A stretch of DNA of 64,000 nucleotides, taken from NCBI RefSeq assembly GCF_000813845.1, contig NZ_JWTB01000031.1:1-64000 (forward strand), given 5' to 3'. Each line of letters starts with the position of its first letter. Position 1 is the first letter of the stretch. Positions 1 through 13,888 of the stretch are shown here, one piece after another. The notes beneath the pieces are model-generated. The model had not been told where the DNA came from. It saw only the letters and a list, made by a program, of their open reading frames with translations, and did no database searches. The DNA comes from Pseudarthrobacter phenanthrenivorans (GTDB lineage: Bacteria; Actinomycetota; Actinomycetes; Actinomycetales; Micrococcaceae). The position numbers were made by a program, and so were the translations under genes.

Positions 1-83
1 TGCGCACCCGCCGTCGAACGCCTCCTCCCTCATCCCGCACCTAAGACTTCAGAATTTAGAGAACAAGAGAGAACAGGGACCAT
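1..83 (+). other. Leader upstream of rpoC
   Basis: Short stretch before the rpoC ATG. rpoB would be expected just outside the window. I could not identify an RpoB C-terminus in any of the three forward frames, so these bases are probably the rpoB-rpoC spacer. A purine-rich AGAGAACAGGGAC lies just upstream of the start and is the likely ribosome binding site. Confidence 0.4.
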
Positions 84-3983
<3,900 letters not shown>

Positions 3984-4006
3984 CCACCCGGTTCACGCCT
4001 GACGAA

Positions 4007-4046
4007 GGGATGGTCCCGCACCGCTTGGTGCGGGACCATCCCCGTT
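4007..4046 (+). terminator. rpoC terminator
   Basis: A perfect 16-bp stem (arms 4007-4022 and 4027-4042) with a GCTT loop is followed by CCGTTT. It lies 24 bases after the rpoC stop codon. Confidence 0.9.
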
Positions 4047-4367
4047 TAACCCCGTCGATTAAGGCATGGAGCCTGTCCATGCTAGACTTGTTACCAATTG
4101 TTATTGTGGCAGTGGATGAGAGCGCCGGTCATGGCTGTAAGGCCTGACCAGAGCGACGTTTCCGGTTTGCAGGGTTCTTGTGCAACGTATGCCACATTTT
4201 TGCATGCCTAGGGAACATTGGTCCTGAACCGGTCCCCGGCATGTGATCCGACTATTAAGGCTTCGCCTTCGCCGCCTTGGAGATCATCTTCGTGGCCCGG
4301 GCGGCGGGGCATCGCAACAAGAGAGTGGCGGGAAACAGCCACTCCGGATAAAACGGAGAACACGAGA
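4047..4367 (+). promoter_or_regulatory. rpsL promoter and long leader
   Basis: This 321-base stretch has no gene. TAGACT at 4083-4088 resembles the -10 boxes upstream of tuf, secY and truA in this window, but no good -35 is visible, so the start site would be a guess. A 7-bp hairpin (GAGTGGC 4323-4329, GCCACTC 4338-4344) sits just before the rpsL ribosome binding site (ACGGAG, about 4354). The leader would be near 275 bases if TAGACT is used. Nothing else was recognised. Confidence 0.4.
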
Positions 4368-4742
4368 GTGCCTACGATTAACCAGCTGGTCCGCAAGGGC
4401 CGCACGCCTAAGGTCTCAAAGACCAAGGCTCCCGCGCTTAAGGGCAGCCCCATGCGCCGCGGTGTTTGCACCCGCGTCTACACCACCACCCCGAAGAAGC
4501 CGAACTCGGCTCTGCGTAAGGTGGCACGTGTGCGCCTCAACGGCGGCGTGGAAGTTACCGCCTACATCCCCGGTGTTGGCCACAACCTGCAGGAGCACTC
4601 CATTGTGCTCGTTCGCGGTGGTCGTGTTAAGGACCTCCCGGGTGTCCGCTACAAGATCGTCCGTGGCGCCCTCGATACCCAGGGTGTGAAGAACCGTAAG
4701 CAGGCCCGCAGCCGCTACGGCGCAAAGATGGAGAAGAAGTAA
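4368..4742 (+). CDS. rpsL: 30S ribosomal protein S12
   Basis: S12 lies at the decoding centre and controls accuracy. The GTG at 4368 gives the family-length 124 residues beginning [15 protein letters not shown] and has ACGGAG upstream; the open frame extends back to 4218 but that extension is not S12. The [11 protein letters not shown] loop carries Lys at position 43, and position 88 is also Lys. These are the wild-type residues at the two classic streptomycin-resistance sites, so a sensitive allele is inferred. First gene of the str operon, one base before rpsG. Confidence 0.98.
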   Translation: MPTINQLVRKGRTPKVSKTKAPALKGSPMRRGVCTRVYTTTPKKPNSALRKVARVRLNGGVEVTAYIPGVGHNLQEHSIVLVRGGRVKDLPGVRYKIVRGALDTQGVKNRKQARSRYGAKMEKK

Positions 4743-4743
4743 T

Positions 4744-5214
4744 ATGCCTCGCAAGGGTCCGGCCCCCAAGCGGCCGCTCGTTTCGGATCCGGTATACGGT
4801 TCCCCGCTGGTAACCCAGCTCATCAACAAGGTGCTCGTTGACGGCAAGAAGTCCACGGCAGAGCGCATTGTCTACGGTGCACTCGAAGGCGCCCGCGCCA
4901 AGTCCGGCGGCGACCCCGTTGCAGCCCTCAAGAAGGCCATGGACAACGTCAAGCCTTCCCTCGAGGTCCGCTCCCGCCGTGTCGGTGGCGCCACCTACCA
5001 GGTTCCGGTTGAGGTCAAGCCGGGCCGCTCCACCGCACTCGCCCTGCGGTGGCTGGTTGGCTACTCCAAGGCCCGCCGCGAAAAGACGATGACCGAGCGC
5101 CTCCAGAACGAAATCCTGGATGCGTCCAACGGTCTCGGTGCCGCTGTGAAGCGTCGCGAAGACACCCACAAGATGGCCGAGTCCAACAAGGCCTTCGCAC
5201 ACTACCGCTGGTAA
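4744..5214 (+). CDS. rpsG: 30S ribosomal protein S7
   Basis: S7 nucleates assembly of the 30S head and contacts mRNA and tRNA near the exit site. The protein has the usual 156 residues and starts [12 protein letters not shown]. The ATG is one base past the rpsL stop, with GGAGAAGAAG of the rpsL 3' end as ribosome binding site, so the two are translationally coupled. Confidence 0.98.
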   Translation: MPRKGPAPKRPLVSDPVYGSPLVTQLINKVLVDGKKSTAERIVYGALEGARAKSGGDPVAALKKAMDNVKPSLEVRSRRVGGATYQVPVEVKPGRSTALALRWLVGYSKARREKTMTERLQNEILDASNGLGAAVKRREDTHKMAESNKAFAHYRW

Positions 5215-5283
5215 TACTCCCCGGACGCCGCCGGCTCAACCGAGCCGGCGGCAAACGTGTAGTCCATCCCAAAAGGAGACCCC

Positions 5284-7398
5284 GTGGCACAGGACGTGCT
5301 TACCGACCTTAGCAAGGTCCGCAACATCGGCATCATGGCCCACATCGATGCCGGCAAGACCACTACCACCGAGCGCATCCTGTTCTACACGGGTGTGAAC
5401 CACAAGATCGGCGAAACGCACGACGGCGCTTCGACCACTGACTGGATGGAACAGGAAAAGGAACGCGGCATCACCATCACGTCTGCCGCCGTGACCTGCT
5501 TCTGGGAAAACAACCAGATCAACATCATCGACACCCCCGGCCACGTGGACTTCACGGTTGAGGTTGAGCGCTCCCTGCGCGTCCTCGACGGTGCAGTTGC
5601 TGTCTTCGATGGCAAGGAAGGCGTTGAGCCGCAGTCCGAGACCGTTTGGCGCCAGGCTGACAAGTACAACGTTCCCCGCATCTGCTTCGTCAACAAGATG
5701 GACAAGCTCGGTGCTGACTTCTACTTCACCGTAGACACCATCATCAGCCGCCTCGGCGCCAAGCCGCTGGTCATGCAGCTGCCCATCGGTGCCGAGAACG
5801 ACTTCATCGGCGTCGTCGACCTGCTCTACATGCGTGCCCTGGTTTGGCCGGGCGACGCCAAGGGCGACGTGACCATGGGTGCCAAGTACGAAATCCAGGA
5901 GATCCCCGCGGACCTCCAGGAGAAGGCCGAAGAGTACCGCGCAGCGCTCGTCGAGACCGTTGCAGAGTCCTCCGAGGAACTTATGGAGAAGTACCTGGAA
6001 GGCGAAGAGCTCACCATCGACGAGCTCAAGGCCGGCATCCGCAAGATGACCATCAACTCCGAGCTGTACCCGGTGTTCTGTGGCTCCGCCTTCAAGAACC
6101 GCGGTGTCCAGCCCATGCTCGACGCAGTGGTGGACTACCTGCCGAACCCGCTCGACGTTCCTCCGATGATCGGCCACGATCCCAAGGACGAAGAGAAGGA
6201 ACTGACCCGCAAGCCTTCCGCCGACGAGCCGTTCTCGGCCCTGGCGTTCAAGATTGCGGCACACCCGTTCTTCGGTCAGCTCACCTTCATCCGCGTGTAC
6301 TCCGGTCACGTGGAATCCGGTGCCCAGGTGGTCAACTCCACCAAGGGCAAGCGTGAGCGCATCGGCAAGCTGTTCCAGATGCACGCCAACAAGGAAATGC
6401 CGGTTGAGGCAGCCACTGCTGGCCACATCTACGCAGCCATCGGCCTGAAGGACACCACCACGGGCGACACCCTGTGTGATTCCAACAACCAGATCGTCCT
6501 GGAGTCCATGAGCTTCCCCGAGCCCGTGATCTCCGTGGCCATCGAGCCGAACACCAAGGGTGACCAGGAGAAGCTCTCCACGGCCATCCAGAAGCTCTCC
6601 GCAGAGGACCCCACCTTCCAGGTGTCCCTCAACGAAGACACCGGCCAGACCATCATCGCCGGCATGGGCGAGCTCCACCTGGACATCCTGGTGGACCGCA
6701 TGCGCCGCGAATTCAAGGTTGAGGCCAACGTGGGTAAGCCGCAGGTTGCTTACCGCGAGACCATCAAGCGCGCAGTCGAGAAGCACGACTACACGCACAA
6801 GAAGCAGACCGGTGGTTCGGGCCAGTTCGCAAAGGTCCAGATTGCCATCGAGCCGCTGGACACCGCCGAGGGCGAGCTGTACGAGTTCGAGAACAAGGTC
6901 ACCGGTGGCCGCGTTCCGCGCGAATACATCCCGTCTGTTGACGCTGGTATCCAGGACGCGCTGAACGACGGCGTCCTGGCCGGTTACCCGGTTGTCGGCA
7001 TCAAGGCCACGCTGCTTGACGGCGCGTACCACGATGTTGACTCCTCGGAAATGGCGTTCAAGATCGCCGGCCGCATGGCTTTCAAGGAAGCCGCGCGCAA
7101 GGCGAACCCTGTCCTGCTGGAACCGCTGATGGATGTCGAAGTACGTACGCCTGAGGAATACATGGGTGACGTGATCGGCGACCTCAACTCCCGCCGTGGC
7201 CAGATGCAGTCCATGGAAGACGCAGCCGGTGTGAAGGTTGTCCGTGCCCACGTGCCGCTGTCCGGCATGTTCGGCTACATCGGCGACCTGCGCTCCAAGA
7301 CCCAGGGCCGCGCTGTGTACTCCATGACGTTCAACAGCTACGCCGAGGTCCCGAAGGCTGTTGCCGACGAGATCATTCAGAAGTCCCGCGGCGAGTAG
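5284..7398 (+). CDS. fusA: Elongation factor G
   Basis: Translocation GTPase of the ribosome, 704 residues as usual. GTPase motifs are AHIDAGKT at 19-26, DTPGH at 83-87 (His87 is the catalytic histidine) and NKMD at 137-140. The later EF-G domains follow without a break. The GTG start at 5284 has AAAAGGAG seven or so bases upstream. It lies 69 bases after rpsG in the str operon. Confidence 0.98.
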   Translation: MAQDVLTDLSKVRNIGIMAHIDAGKTTTTERILFYTGVNHKIGETHDGASTTDWMEQEKERGITITSAAVTCFWENNQINIIDTPGHVDFTVEVERSLRVLDGAVAVFDGKEGVEPQSETVWRQADKYNVPRICFVNKMDKLGADFYFTVDTIISRLGAKPLVMQLPIGAENDFIGVVDLLYMRALVWPGDAKGDVTMGAKYEIQEIPADLQEKAEEYRAALVETVAESSEELMEKYLEGEELTIDELKAGIRKMTINSELYPVFCGSAFKNRGVQPMLDAVVDYLPNPLDVPPMIGHDPKDEEKELTRKPSADEPFSALAFKIAAHPFFGQLTFIRVYSGHVESGAQVVNSTKGKRERIGKLFQMHANKEMPVEAATAGHIYAAIGLKDTTTGDTLCDSNNQIVLESMSFPEPVISVAIEPNTKGDQEKLSTAIQKLSAEDPTFQVSLNEDTGQTIIAGMGELHLDILVDRMRREFKVEANVGKPQVAYRETIKRAVEKHDYTHKKQTGGSGQFAKVQIAIEPLDTAEGELYEFENKVTGGRVPREYIPSVDAGIQDALNDGVLAGYPVVGIKATLLDGAYHDVDSSEMAFKIAGRMAFKEAARKANPVLLEPLMDVEVRTPEEYMGDVIGDLNSRRGQMQSMEDAAGVKVVRAHVPLSGMFGYIGDLRSKTQGRAVYSMTFNSYAEVPKAVADEIIQKSRGE

Positions 7399-7460
7399 TC
7401 CTTCCGGACTTTCAAAGCGAACACCCCGGCTGGGCGGTCCGCCATAGGACAGCCCGGCCG

Positions 7461-7516
7461 GTGCAGGTGGCCGGGCCGGCCGGAGTAATCCGGCAGCCGG
7501 TTCCGGCCCCTGCACG
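7461..7516 (+). terminator. Possible imperfect hairpin after fusA
   Basis: The stretch beginning TGCAGG and ending CCTGCA folds into a long, interrupted GC stem around AGTAAT. There is no U tract. It could be a weak terminator or only GC-rich spacer. Confidence 0.3.
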
Positions 7517-7557
7517 AACAGGCTCAGGGGATTAGTATTAGTTCCTGAATCTGCAAT

Positions 7558-7586
7558 TTCACCAATCCAAAGCCCCCAAGTAGACT
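7558..7586 (+). promoter_or_regulatory. Candidate tuf promoter
   Basis: TTCACC (7558-7563), a 17-base spacer, then TAGACT (7581-7586), about 68 bases before the tuf GTG. This would let tuf be made independently of fusA. It is based on box similarity only. Confidence 0.45.
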
Positions 7587-7654
7587 TGCCTGAGTTCTAC
7601 CGCGATAAGCGCGGCTGGAGGGCAAGTTATTTGAAAACGTTCTAGGAGGAACCT

Positions 7655-8845
7655 GTGGCAAAGGCAAAGTTCGAGCGGACTAAGCCGCACGTCAACATCG
7701 GCACCATTGGTCACGTTGACCACGGTAAGACGACGCTGACGGCCGCCATTTCCAAGGTGCTGTACGACAAGTACCCGGATCTCAACGAGAAGCGTGACTT
7801 CGCGTCGATCGACTCTGCACCCGAAGAGCGTCAGCGCGGTATTACCATCAACATCTCCCACGTGGAGTACCAGACCGAGAAGCGTCACTACGCACACGTT
7901 GACGCCCCCGGCCACGCTGACTACATCAAGAACATGATCACCGGTGCTGCCCAGATGGACGGCGCTATCCTGGTGGTTGCTGCTACTGACGGCCCGATGG
8001 CCCAGACCCGCGAGCACGTTCTGCTCGCCCGCCAGGTTGGCGTTCCCTACCTGCTGGTCGCGCTGAACAAGGCTGACATGGTTGAGGACGAGGAACTCCT
8101 CGACCTCGTCGAAATGGAAGTTCGTGAGCTCCTGAGCTCGCAGGGCTTCGATGGCGACAACGCACCGGTCGTCCGCGTTTCCGGCCTGAAGGCCCTGGAA
8201 GGCGATCCCGAGTGGGTCAAGTCCGTTGAGGACCTGATGGCTGCTGTCGACGAGTCCGTTCCGGACCCCGTACGTGACCGCGACAAGCCGTTCCTGATGC
8301 CGATCGAAGACGTCTTCACGATCACCGGTCGTGGCACCGTTGTTACGGGCCGCGCCGAGCGTGGAACCCTCGCCATCAACTCCGAGGTTGAGATCGTCGG
8401 CATCCGCCCGGTCCAGAAGACCACGGTTACCGGTATCGAGATGTTCCACAAGCAGCTCGACGAAGCATGGGCCGGCGAGAACTGTGGTCTCCTGCTCCGC
8501 GGTCTGAAGCGCGACGATGTCGAGCGTGGCCAGGTTGTCGTCAAGCCGGGTTCCATCACCCCGCACACCGACTTCGAGGCCAACGTCTACATCCTGTCCA
8601 AGGACGAAGGCGGACGTCACAACCCGTTCTACTCCAACTACCGCCCGCAGTTCTACTTCCGTACCACGGACGTAACCGGCGTTATCACCCTGCCCGAGGG
8701 CACGGAAATGGTTATGCCCGGCGACAACACTGAGATGACCGTTGCGCTCATCCAGCCGATCGCTATGGAAGAGGGCCTCGGCTTCGCTATCCGCGAAGGC
8801 GGCCGCACCGTTGGTTCGGGACGTGTCACCAAGATCATCAAGTAG
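7655..8845 (+). CDS. tuf: Elongation factor Tu
   Basis: GTPase that delivers aminoacyl-tRNA to the ribosome, 396 residues. The motifs are GHVDHGKT at 19-26, DAPGH at 83-87 and NKAD at 138-141. The GTG start follows AGGAGGAACCT, an unusually strong ribosome binding site fitting a very abundant protein. It is separated from fusA by 256 bases with a candidate promoter, and ends in a strong terminator. Confidence 0.99.
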   Translation: MAKAKFERTKPHVNIGTIGHVDHGKTTLTAAISKVLYDKYPDLNEKRDFASIDSAPEERQRGITINISHVEYQTEKRHYAHVDAPGHADYIKNMITGAAQMDGAILVVAATDGPMAQTREHVLLARQVGVPYLLVALNKADMVEDEELLDLVEMEVRELLSSQGFDGDNAPVVRVSGLKALEGDPEWVKSVEDLMAAVDESVPDPVRDRDKPFLMPIEDVFTITGRGTVVTGRAERGTLAINSEVEIVGIRPVQKTTVTGIEMFHKQLDEAWAGENCGLLLRGLKRDDVERGQVVVKPGSITPHTDFEANVYILSKDEGGRHNPFYSNYRPQFYFRTTDVTGVITLPEGTEMVMPGDNTEMTVALIQPIAMEEGLGFAIREGGRTVGSGRVTKIIK

Positions 8846-8860
8846 TACTTGCTGAACTGA

Positions 8861-8900
8861 AGGACAGCCCCGCTGCGAAAGCAGCGGGGCTGTCCTTTTT
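8861..8900 (+). terminator. tuf terminator
   Basis: A perfect 15-bp stem starting GGACAGCCCCGCTGC with a GAAA loop is followed by TTTTT. This is a textbook intrinsic terminator. Confidence 0.95.
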
Positions 8901-8946
8901 CGTTAACGGCCCCCTGATACTGTTGCAGCACTGAAAGGAGAGCATC

Positions 8947-9072
8947 ATGGGATGGCTTATTTTCCTCATCATTGCGGTTGCTGTTGTAGCCGGAGTGGTC
9001 TGGGCCAGGAAGAACTTCCGGCACGAGATTGACCGGGCGAAGCGGATCAACCGGGCCAACAAGAACCAGTAG
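8947..9072 (+). CDS. Small single-pass membrane protein
   Basis: A 41-residue frame starting MGWLIFLIIAVAVVAGVVWA. The first 20 residues are one hydrophobic helix; the rest (RKNFRHEIDRAKRINRANK) is strongly basic and would face the cytoplasm. AAAGGAGA lies six bases before the ATG. The size, good ribosome binding site and positive-inside layout support a real gene. It stands alone between the tuf terminator and mntH. Function unknown. Confidence 0.7.
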   Translation: MGWLIFLIIAVAVVAGVVWARKNFRHEIDRAKRINRANKNQ

Positions 9073-9114
9073 CCCGGCACCGCAGCCGGCTTGCAGGCAG
9101 TCCTTACTCCTACT

Positions 9115-9143
9115 TTTCGGTATACCTAAATCTGCGCTATCCT
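9115..9143 (+). promoter_or_regulatory. mntH promoter with palindromic operator
   Basis: The 16-base near-palindrome TTTCGGTATACCTAAA (9115-9130) differs from perfect symmetry at one pair. It resembles sites of the DtxR/MntR metal-repressor family. A possible -10, TATCCT, is at 9138-9143, so the palindrome would cover the -35 region, the usual layout for repression by a metal-loaded regulator. No regulator gene is in the window. Confidence 0.5.
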
Positions 9144-9178
9144 CGTTGTACTGACGCCCGCAACGACGAGGACATCTG

Positions 9179-10426
9179 ATGGCTGCTTCAACCATGACGG
9201 CGAAACCCGCCACTCCGGGCATCTGGTCGCGCCTCCTGCTGCTGGGTCCGGCATTCGTTGCCGCCATCGCGTACGTGGATCCCGGCAACGTCGCTGCCAA
9301 CCTGACCGCCGGCGCAAGCTTCGGCTACCTGCTGGTGTGGGTCCTGGTAGCCGCCAATGCCATGGCCGTCCTGATCCAGTACCAGTCGGCCAAACTCGGC
9401 CTCGCCACCGGAATGAGCCTGCCGGAGATCCTGGGTCAGCGCCTGGGGACCCGCGGCCGCCGTGCCTACTGGGTGCAGGCGGAAGTGGTGGCCGGTGCCA
9501 CCGACATGGCCGAAGTGATCGGCGGGGCAGTGGCGCTCAACCTGCTGTTCGGCCTGCCTCTGCTCCAGGGCGGAGTGATCATCGGGCTGGCTTCCATGCT
9601 GTTGCTGTCATTGCAGTCCCACCGCAGCCAGAAGGCCTTCGAGCTTGCCATCCTGACCTTGCTGGGGGTTATCGCCGTCGGCTTCGTCTCAGGCCTTTTC
9701 GTCAATCCGCCCGACGGCGGCAGCGCACTTGCCGGGCTTGTCCCGCGGTTTGAGGGAACGGACACCGTCCTGCTCGCCGCCAGCATGCTGGGAGCCACGG
9801 TCATGCCGCATGCCATCTACCTGCACTCGGCCCTCGCCCGGGACCGCCACGGTTTCTCCCCGGACCCGCTGGTCAGGACGCGGCTCATCCGGGCAACCCG
9901 CGTGGATGTCGCAGGTGCCCTGCTGCTGGCCGGTATCGTCAACATCGCCATGCTGCTGCTGGCTGCCTCCAGCCTCCGCGGCGTGGAGGGGACGGACACC
10001 ATCGCCGGCGCCCACGCTGCCGTGACCTCGGCACTCGGGCCGGTTATCGGCGTCGTCTTTGCCATCGGCCTGCTGGCCTCGGGGCTCGCGTCCACCTCGG
10101 TGGGCTGCTACGCCGGTGCCACCATCATGGGCGGACTCCTCAAGCTGCGGGTGCCGCTGCTGGTCCGCAGGACCGTTACCCTGGTCCCGGCACTGGTGGT
10201 CCTGGGCGCGGGTATTGAACCCACGCTGGCGCTGGTCCTTAGCCAGGTCCTGCTGAGTTTCGGCATTCCCTTTGCGCTCATTCCTCTCATCAGGCTGACC
10301 GGCAGCCGGAAGGTGATGGGAATCCACGCCGACTCGAAGCCGCTGCGGATCGCGGGCTGGACCAGCGCCACGCTGATAGTGGGCCTGAACTGCGTCCTGA
10401 TTTTCCTGACGCTGCTCGGCGGCTGA
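9179..10426 (+). CDS. mntH: Nramp-family divalent metal transporter (Mn2+/H+)
   Basis: Proton-coupled importer of Mn2+ and perhaps Fe2+. The protein is 415 residues with about eleven membrane helices. It carries the two Nramp metal-binding signatures: DPGN at 34-37 in the first helix and MPH at 209-211 in the sixth. The ATG at 9179 follows GACGAGGA. Expression is probably metal-repressed, judging from the operator-like palindrome upstream. It is a single gene, convergent with the beta-glucosidase gene. Confidence 0.93.
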   Translation: MAASTMTAKPATPGIWSRLLLLGPAFVAAIAYVDPGNVAANLTAGASFGYLLVWVLVAANAMAVLIQYQSAKLGLATGMSLPEILGQRLGTRGRRAYWVQAEVVAGATDMAEVIGGAVALNLLFGLPLLQGGVIIGLASMLLLSLQSHRSQKAFELAILTLLGVIAVGFVSGLFVNPPDGGSALAGLVPRFEGTDTVLLAASMLGATVMPHAIYLHSALARDRHGFSPDPLVRTRLIRATRVDVAGALLLAGIVNIAMLLLAASSLRGVEGTDTIAGAHAAVTSALGPVIGVVFAIGLLASGLASTSVGCYAGATIMGGLLKLRVPLLVRRTVTLVPALVVLGAGIEPTLALVLSQVLLSFGIPFALIPLIRLTGSRKVMGIHADSKPLRIAGWTSATLIVGLNCVLIFLTLLGG

Positions 10427-10452
10427 CAGCCCGGCTGCCGGCTGGGCGCCGC

Positions 10453-11889
10453 CTACTCCTGGCCGCGACGGCGGGCGCCGGAAAGCTCCCGGTACCAGTA
10501 GAAGGAGCGCTTGGGTGTCCGTTCCAGGGTGTCAAAGTCCACGTGCACCAGCCCGAAGCGCTGCGAGTAGCCGGCAGCCCACTCAAAGTTGTCCATCAGC
10601 GTCCACACGTAGTAGCCGCGCAGGTCCACGCCCTCGGCTATACCGCCGGGCGCGGTGGCCTCAAGGGCAGCTCCGAGGTGGGACGCCAGGTACTCCACGC
10701 GGTCGGCGTCCTCCAGGGTCTCCGACACGCTGTCGGGCTCGGGAAAGCTGGCGCCACCCTCGGTGATGTACACCGGCGGGAGGGCCTGGCCGTACCGGTC
10801 CCGCATCTCCTGCAGCAGCACCCCCAAATGCCCGGGGGCCACCGGCCAGCCGAACCCAGTGCTGCCGTACTCCGGATAGCCCTCCTCATGGAAGGGCAGC
10901 TTCGCAAGTTCCTTGTGCATGTCAGCCGGCAGCGGGGTGATGCCCGGTCCCAGGGCAACCTTGACGGGGAAGTAGTAGTTGAGGCCGTAGAAGTCCAGCG
11001 GCTGGTGGATGGTCCGGAGGTCGGCGTCGGAGACCTTGCCGATGGAACGCAGCCAGGGCTTGGCGTACAGCGGCAATGACGGATACCGGCCCAGCAGCAC
11101 GGGATCGGCATAGACCCTGTTCGCCAGCAGGTCGTAGAGATGAGCCACCAGCCGGTCGCCGATCCTGCGGCTGGCGGGCCTTACCGGTGAATGCAGGTTG
11201 GTCAGGCCAACCCCGCCCTTGACGCCGGCGGACCGCAGCGCCTGCACGCCGAGCCCGTGCGCCAGCAGTTGGTGGTGGACCGCGGGAAGGGCGTCGAACA
11301 TCAGCCGGCGGCCCGGGGCGTGCACCCCCAGTGCATACCCGTTCAAGGTGACCGATACCGGCTCGTTGAGGGTCACCCACTGCGCCACCCGGTCGCCAAA
11401 CCGTTCGCCCGCCGCCCTGGCATAGTCGCCGAACCGTTCAGCCGTTTCCCTGTTGAGCCAGCCGCCCCGGTGTTCCAGCGGCAGGGGAGTGTCCCAGTGG
11501 TAGAGGGTGGCCATGGGGGAGATGCCGGCCTCGAGGAGCTGGTCGATCAGGCGGTCGTAAAAGTCCAGGCCCTCAGCATTGAAGGCACCCTGTCCGCCGG
11601 GTTGGATGCGTGGCCAGGACAGGGAGAACCGGTAGGAGTCAACGCCCAGCTCCTTCAGCAGCGCCACGTCCTCGGGCAGCCTGTTGTAGTGGTCGCACGC
11701 CACCGCAGGGGAGTGGCCGTCCAGGATGGCCCCCGGCTTCTCGGCGAAGGCGTCCCACCCTGACGGTCCACGGCCCCCTGCCTTGAGGGCGCCTTCGATC
11801 TGGAATGCCGCTGCCGCGACGCCAAGCGTGAACGACGGCGGCACGCGTCGGGCCAGTTCAGTCACCGATTCGGTGCTCTCCAGGGTCAT
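10453..11889 (-). CDS. GH1 family beta-glucosidase
   Basis: Retaining glycosidase of family GH1 that removes terminal beta-glucosyl or related residues, probably inside the cell because no signal peptide is seen. The acid/base Glu is E176 in TLNEP and the nucleophile is E377 in YITEGG; the common motif is ITENG, so Asn is replaced by Gly here. The early ASFQ-type substrate motif reads AAAAFQIEGA. The chosen ATG at 11889 (MTLESTESVTEL) gives 478 residues, the family length; the frame runs open to 12063 without homology. Substrate cannot be told from sequence. Confidence 0.92.
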   Translation of the reverse strand: MTLESTESVTELARRVPPSFTLGVAAAAFQIEGALKAGGRGPSGWDAFAEKPGAILDGHSPAVACDHYNRLPEDVALLKELGVDSYRFSLSWPRIQPGGQGAFNAEGLDFYDRLIDQLLEAGISPMATLYHWDTPLPLEHRGGWLNRETAERFGDYARAAGERFGDRVAQWVTLNEPVSVTLNGYALGVHAPGRRLMFDALPAVHHQLLAHGLGVQALRSAGVKGGVGLTNLHSPVRPASRRIGDRLVAHLYDLLANRVYADPVLLGRYPSLPLYAKPWLRSIGKVSDADLRTIHQPLDFYGLNYYFPVKVALGPGITPLPADMHKELAKLPFHEEGYPEYGSTGFGWPVAPGHLGVLLQEMRDRYGQALPPVYITEGGASFPEPDSVSETLEDADRVEYLASHLGAALEATAPGGIAEGVDLRGYYVWTLMDNFEWAAGYSQRFGLVHVDFDTLERTPKRSFYWYRELSGARRRGQE

Positions 11890-12286
11890 TCCCCTATCAT
11901 CCAGCCGGGTCCCCGTCCGCGGCAATGCCCCCTGGAGGCCGGGCACGGGGGCCGATTCGCATCTGCCGCGGATTTCCGGCATACTAGATGAGTTGTTCAA
12001 GCGCTTCTTCGCGTCCCGATCCGGATAATGCCGGGTGCAGGGTCCAAGCTGAAGACCAAACATAACCCACCCCCATGGAACTGCGGATTTATATGTGCGC
12101 CCAGCGCGACACGCCCGACCGCGGGGGTCGGTTACGCCGGCAAGGTGAGGAACCCGGATTTATCCGGATTCAGTTTGTGCGGCGGATGGTGGTTACGACC
12201 TCAAATGCTTCGGCAGCCATACAACGAGTAAGTGAACAGGGCAGCCCTAAACCGGGGAAGCACAGACTGAAAGAGAGTCAGGCGAC
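11890..12286 (+). promoter_or_regulatory. Divergent spacer: beta-glucosidase and S10 operon control region
   Basis: A 397-base region without a convincing gene. Near 11995-12010, TTCAAGCGCTTCTT contains the palindrome AAGCGCTT (11999-12006), the type of core bound by LacI-family sugar repressors, about 106 bases upstream of the beta-glucosidase start. TACTAGAT at 11982-11989 could be a -10 for the rightward S10 transcript. The rest would be the rpsJ leader. A purine-rich AAAGAGAG lies near the rpsJ start. Regulatory readings are tentative. Confidence 0.35.
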
Positions 12287-12595
12287 ATGGCGGGACAAAA
12301 AATCCGCATCCGGCTGAAGTCATACGACCACGAGGTCATTGACGTTTCAGCACGGAAGATCGTTGAGACGGTCACGCGCGCAGGCGCAACGGTAGTCGGC
12401 CCCGTGCCGCTGCCGACGGAGAAGAACGTGTACTGCGTGATCCGCTCTCCGCACAAGTACAAGGACAGCCGCGAGCACTTCGAAATGCGCACGCACAAGC
12501 GTCTTATCGACATCATCGATCCCACGCCGAAGGCCGTCGACTCGCTCATGCGTCTCGACCTGCCGGCTGACGTGAACATCGAAATCAAGCTGTAG
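12287..12595 (+). CDS. rpsJ: 30S ribosomal protein S10
   Basis: First gene of the S10 operon; a 30S head protein. The 102-residue product starts [17 protein letters not shown], which is diagnostic. Preceded by an approximately 220-base leader and followed 17 bases later by rplC. Confidence 0.98.
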
Positions 12596-12612
12596 GGAGG
12601 TGCTGAGAAACT

Positions 12613-13263
12613 ATGACCGCAACCCGTAACGTAAAGGGCCTGCTGGGCACGAAGCTCGGCATGACCCAGGTCTGGGACGAGAACAACAAGCTCATCCCCG
12701 TCACTGTGGTCCAGGCAGACTCGAACGTCATCACCCAGCTGCGCAACGCTGAGACCGATGGCTACGTCGCCGTTCAGATCGGCTACGGCCAGATCGATCC
12801 CCGCAAGGTCACCAAGCCGCTGGCTGGTCACTTTGAGAAGGCAGGCGTCACGCCTCGCCGCCACGTCGTCGAACTCCGTACCGCAGATGCTGCCGAGTAC
12901 GAGCTGGGCCAGGAGCTCTCCGTAGAGCTCTTCGAAGCCGGCCAGAAGATCGACGTCATCGGCACCACCAAGGGCAAGGGCTTCGCCGGTGTTATGAAGC
13001 GTCACGGCTTCCACGGCGTTGGCGCCTCCCACGGTGCCCACAAGAACCACCGTAAGCCCGGTTCAATCGGTGGCGCATCCACCCCGAGCCGCGTCTTCAA
13101 GGGCATGAGAATGGCCGGCCGCATGGGCGCCGTTCGTCACACCACGCTGAACCTCACCGTTCACGCGGTTGACGTCGAGAAGTCGCTGCTCCTGATCAAG
13201 GGTGCCGTTCCCGGTGCCCGCGGCCAGGTCGTCTTCGTACGTACCGCCGTGAAGGGAGCCTAG
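12613..13263 (+). CDS. rplC: 50S ribosomal protein L3
   Basis: Early-assembly 23S rRNA binding protein near the peptidyl-transferase centre, 216 residues. The [14 protein letters not shown] start and the [13 protein letters not shown] signature are present. TAGGGAGGTGC before the ATG overlaps the rpsJ stop codon and is a strong ribosome binding site. Confidence 0.98.
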   Translation: MTATRNVKGLLGTKLGMTQVWDENNKLIPVTVVQADSNVITQLRNAETDGYVAVQIGYGQIDPRKVTKPLAGHFEKAGVTPRRHVVELRTADAAEYELGQELSVELFEAGQKIDVIGTTKGKGFAGVMKRHGFHGVGASHGAHKNHRKPGSIGGASTPSRVFKGMRMAGRMGAVRHTTLNLTVHAVDVEKSLLLIKGAVPGARGQVVFVRTAVKGA

Positions 13264-13267
13264 TTCA

Positions 13268-13888
13268 ATGGCTAACACTGTCCAGGTTGACCTGCCTGCA
13301 GAGATCTTCGACGTTCAGACCAACGTGCCGCTGCTGCACCAGGTTGTCGTTGCCCAGCTCGCTGCTGCCCGCCAGGGAACCCACAAGACCAAGACCCGCG
13401 CCGAAGTTTCCGGTGCAGGACGCAAGCCGTTCAAGCAGAAGGGCACCGGCCGCGCCCGTCAGGGTTCCATCCGTGCTCCGCACATGACCGGCGGTGGCAT
13501 TGTCCACGGTCCCACCCCGCGTGACTACAGCCAGCGGACCCCCAAGAAGATGATTGCTGCTGCACTGCGCGGCGCACTGTCTGACCGGGCCCGCAACGGC
13601 CGCATCCACGTTGTCTCCGAGCTGGTTGCAGGCGACAAGCCGTCGTCGAAGACCGCCCTGGCGACGCTTCGCGGCGTTTCCGAGCGCAAGAACCTGCTGG
13701 TCGTCATCGAGCGGGACAACGACGTTGCTGCACTGTCCGTGCGCAACCTCGCCGGCGTTCACGTTCTGTACGCAGACCAGCTGAACACCTACGACGTTCT
13801 CGTTTCCGATGACGTTGTCTTCACCAAGGCTGCTTACGACGCATTCGTTGCCGCCAAGGCAGCAAAGAACGAGGAGGATGCCAAGTGA
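13268..13888 (+). CDS. rplD: 50S ribosomal protein L4
   Basis: L4 lines the peptide exit tunnel with an extended loop; the [15 protein letters not shown] segment marks that loop. 206 residues. AAGGGAGCC lies before the ATG. In E. coli L4 also represses its own operon, but no equivalent leader structure was recognised upstream of rpsJ here. Confidence 0.98.
   Translation: MANTVQVDLPAEIFDVQTNVPLLHQVVVAQLAAARQGTHKTKTRAEVSGAGRKPFKQKGTGRARQGSIRAPHMTGGGIVHGPTPRDYSQRTPKKMIAAALRGALSDRARNGRIHVVSELVAGDKPSSKTALATLRGVSERKNLLVVIERDNDVAALSVRNLAGVHVLYADQLNTYDVLVSDDVVFTKAAYDAFVAAKAAKNEEDAK

Noticed and set aside
4218..4367. N-terminal extension of S12 back to 4218
   Set aside because: The extra 50 residues are not S12; GTG at 4368 has a ribosome binding site and gives the family length.
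9073..9178. Manganese riboswitch upstream of mntH
   Set aside because: The leader is too short for the known yybP-ykoY fold, and a palindromic operator explains the region better.
12064..12286. An E. coli-like L4-responsive S10 leader
   Set aside because: I could not find the matching stem-loops with a U-rich attenuator; the leader is noted only as a spacer.
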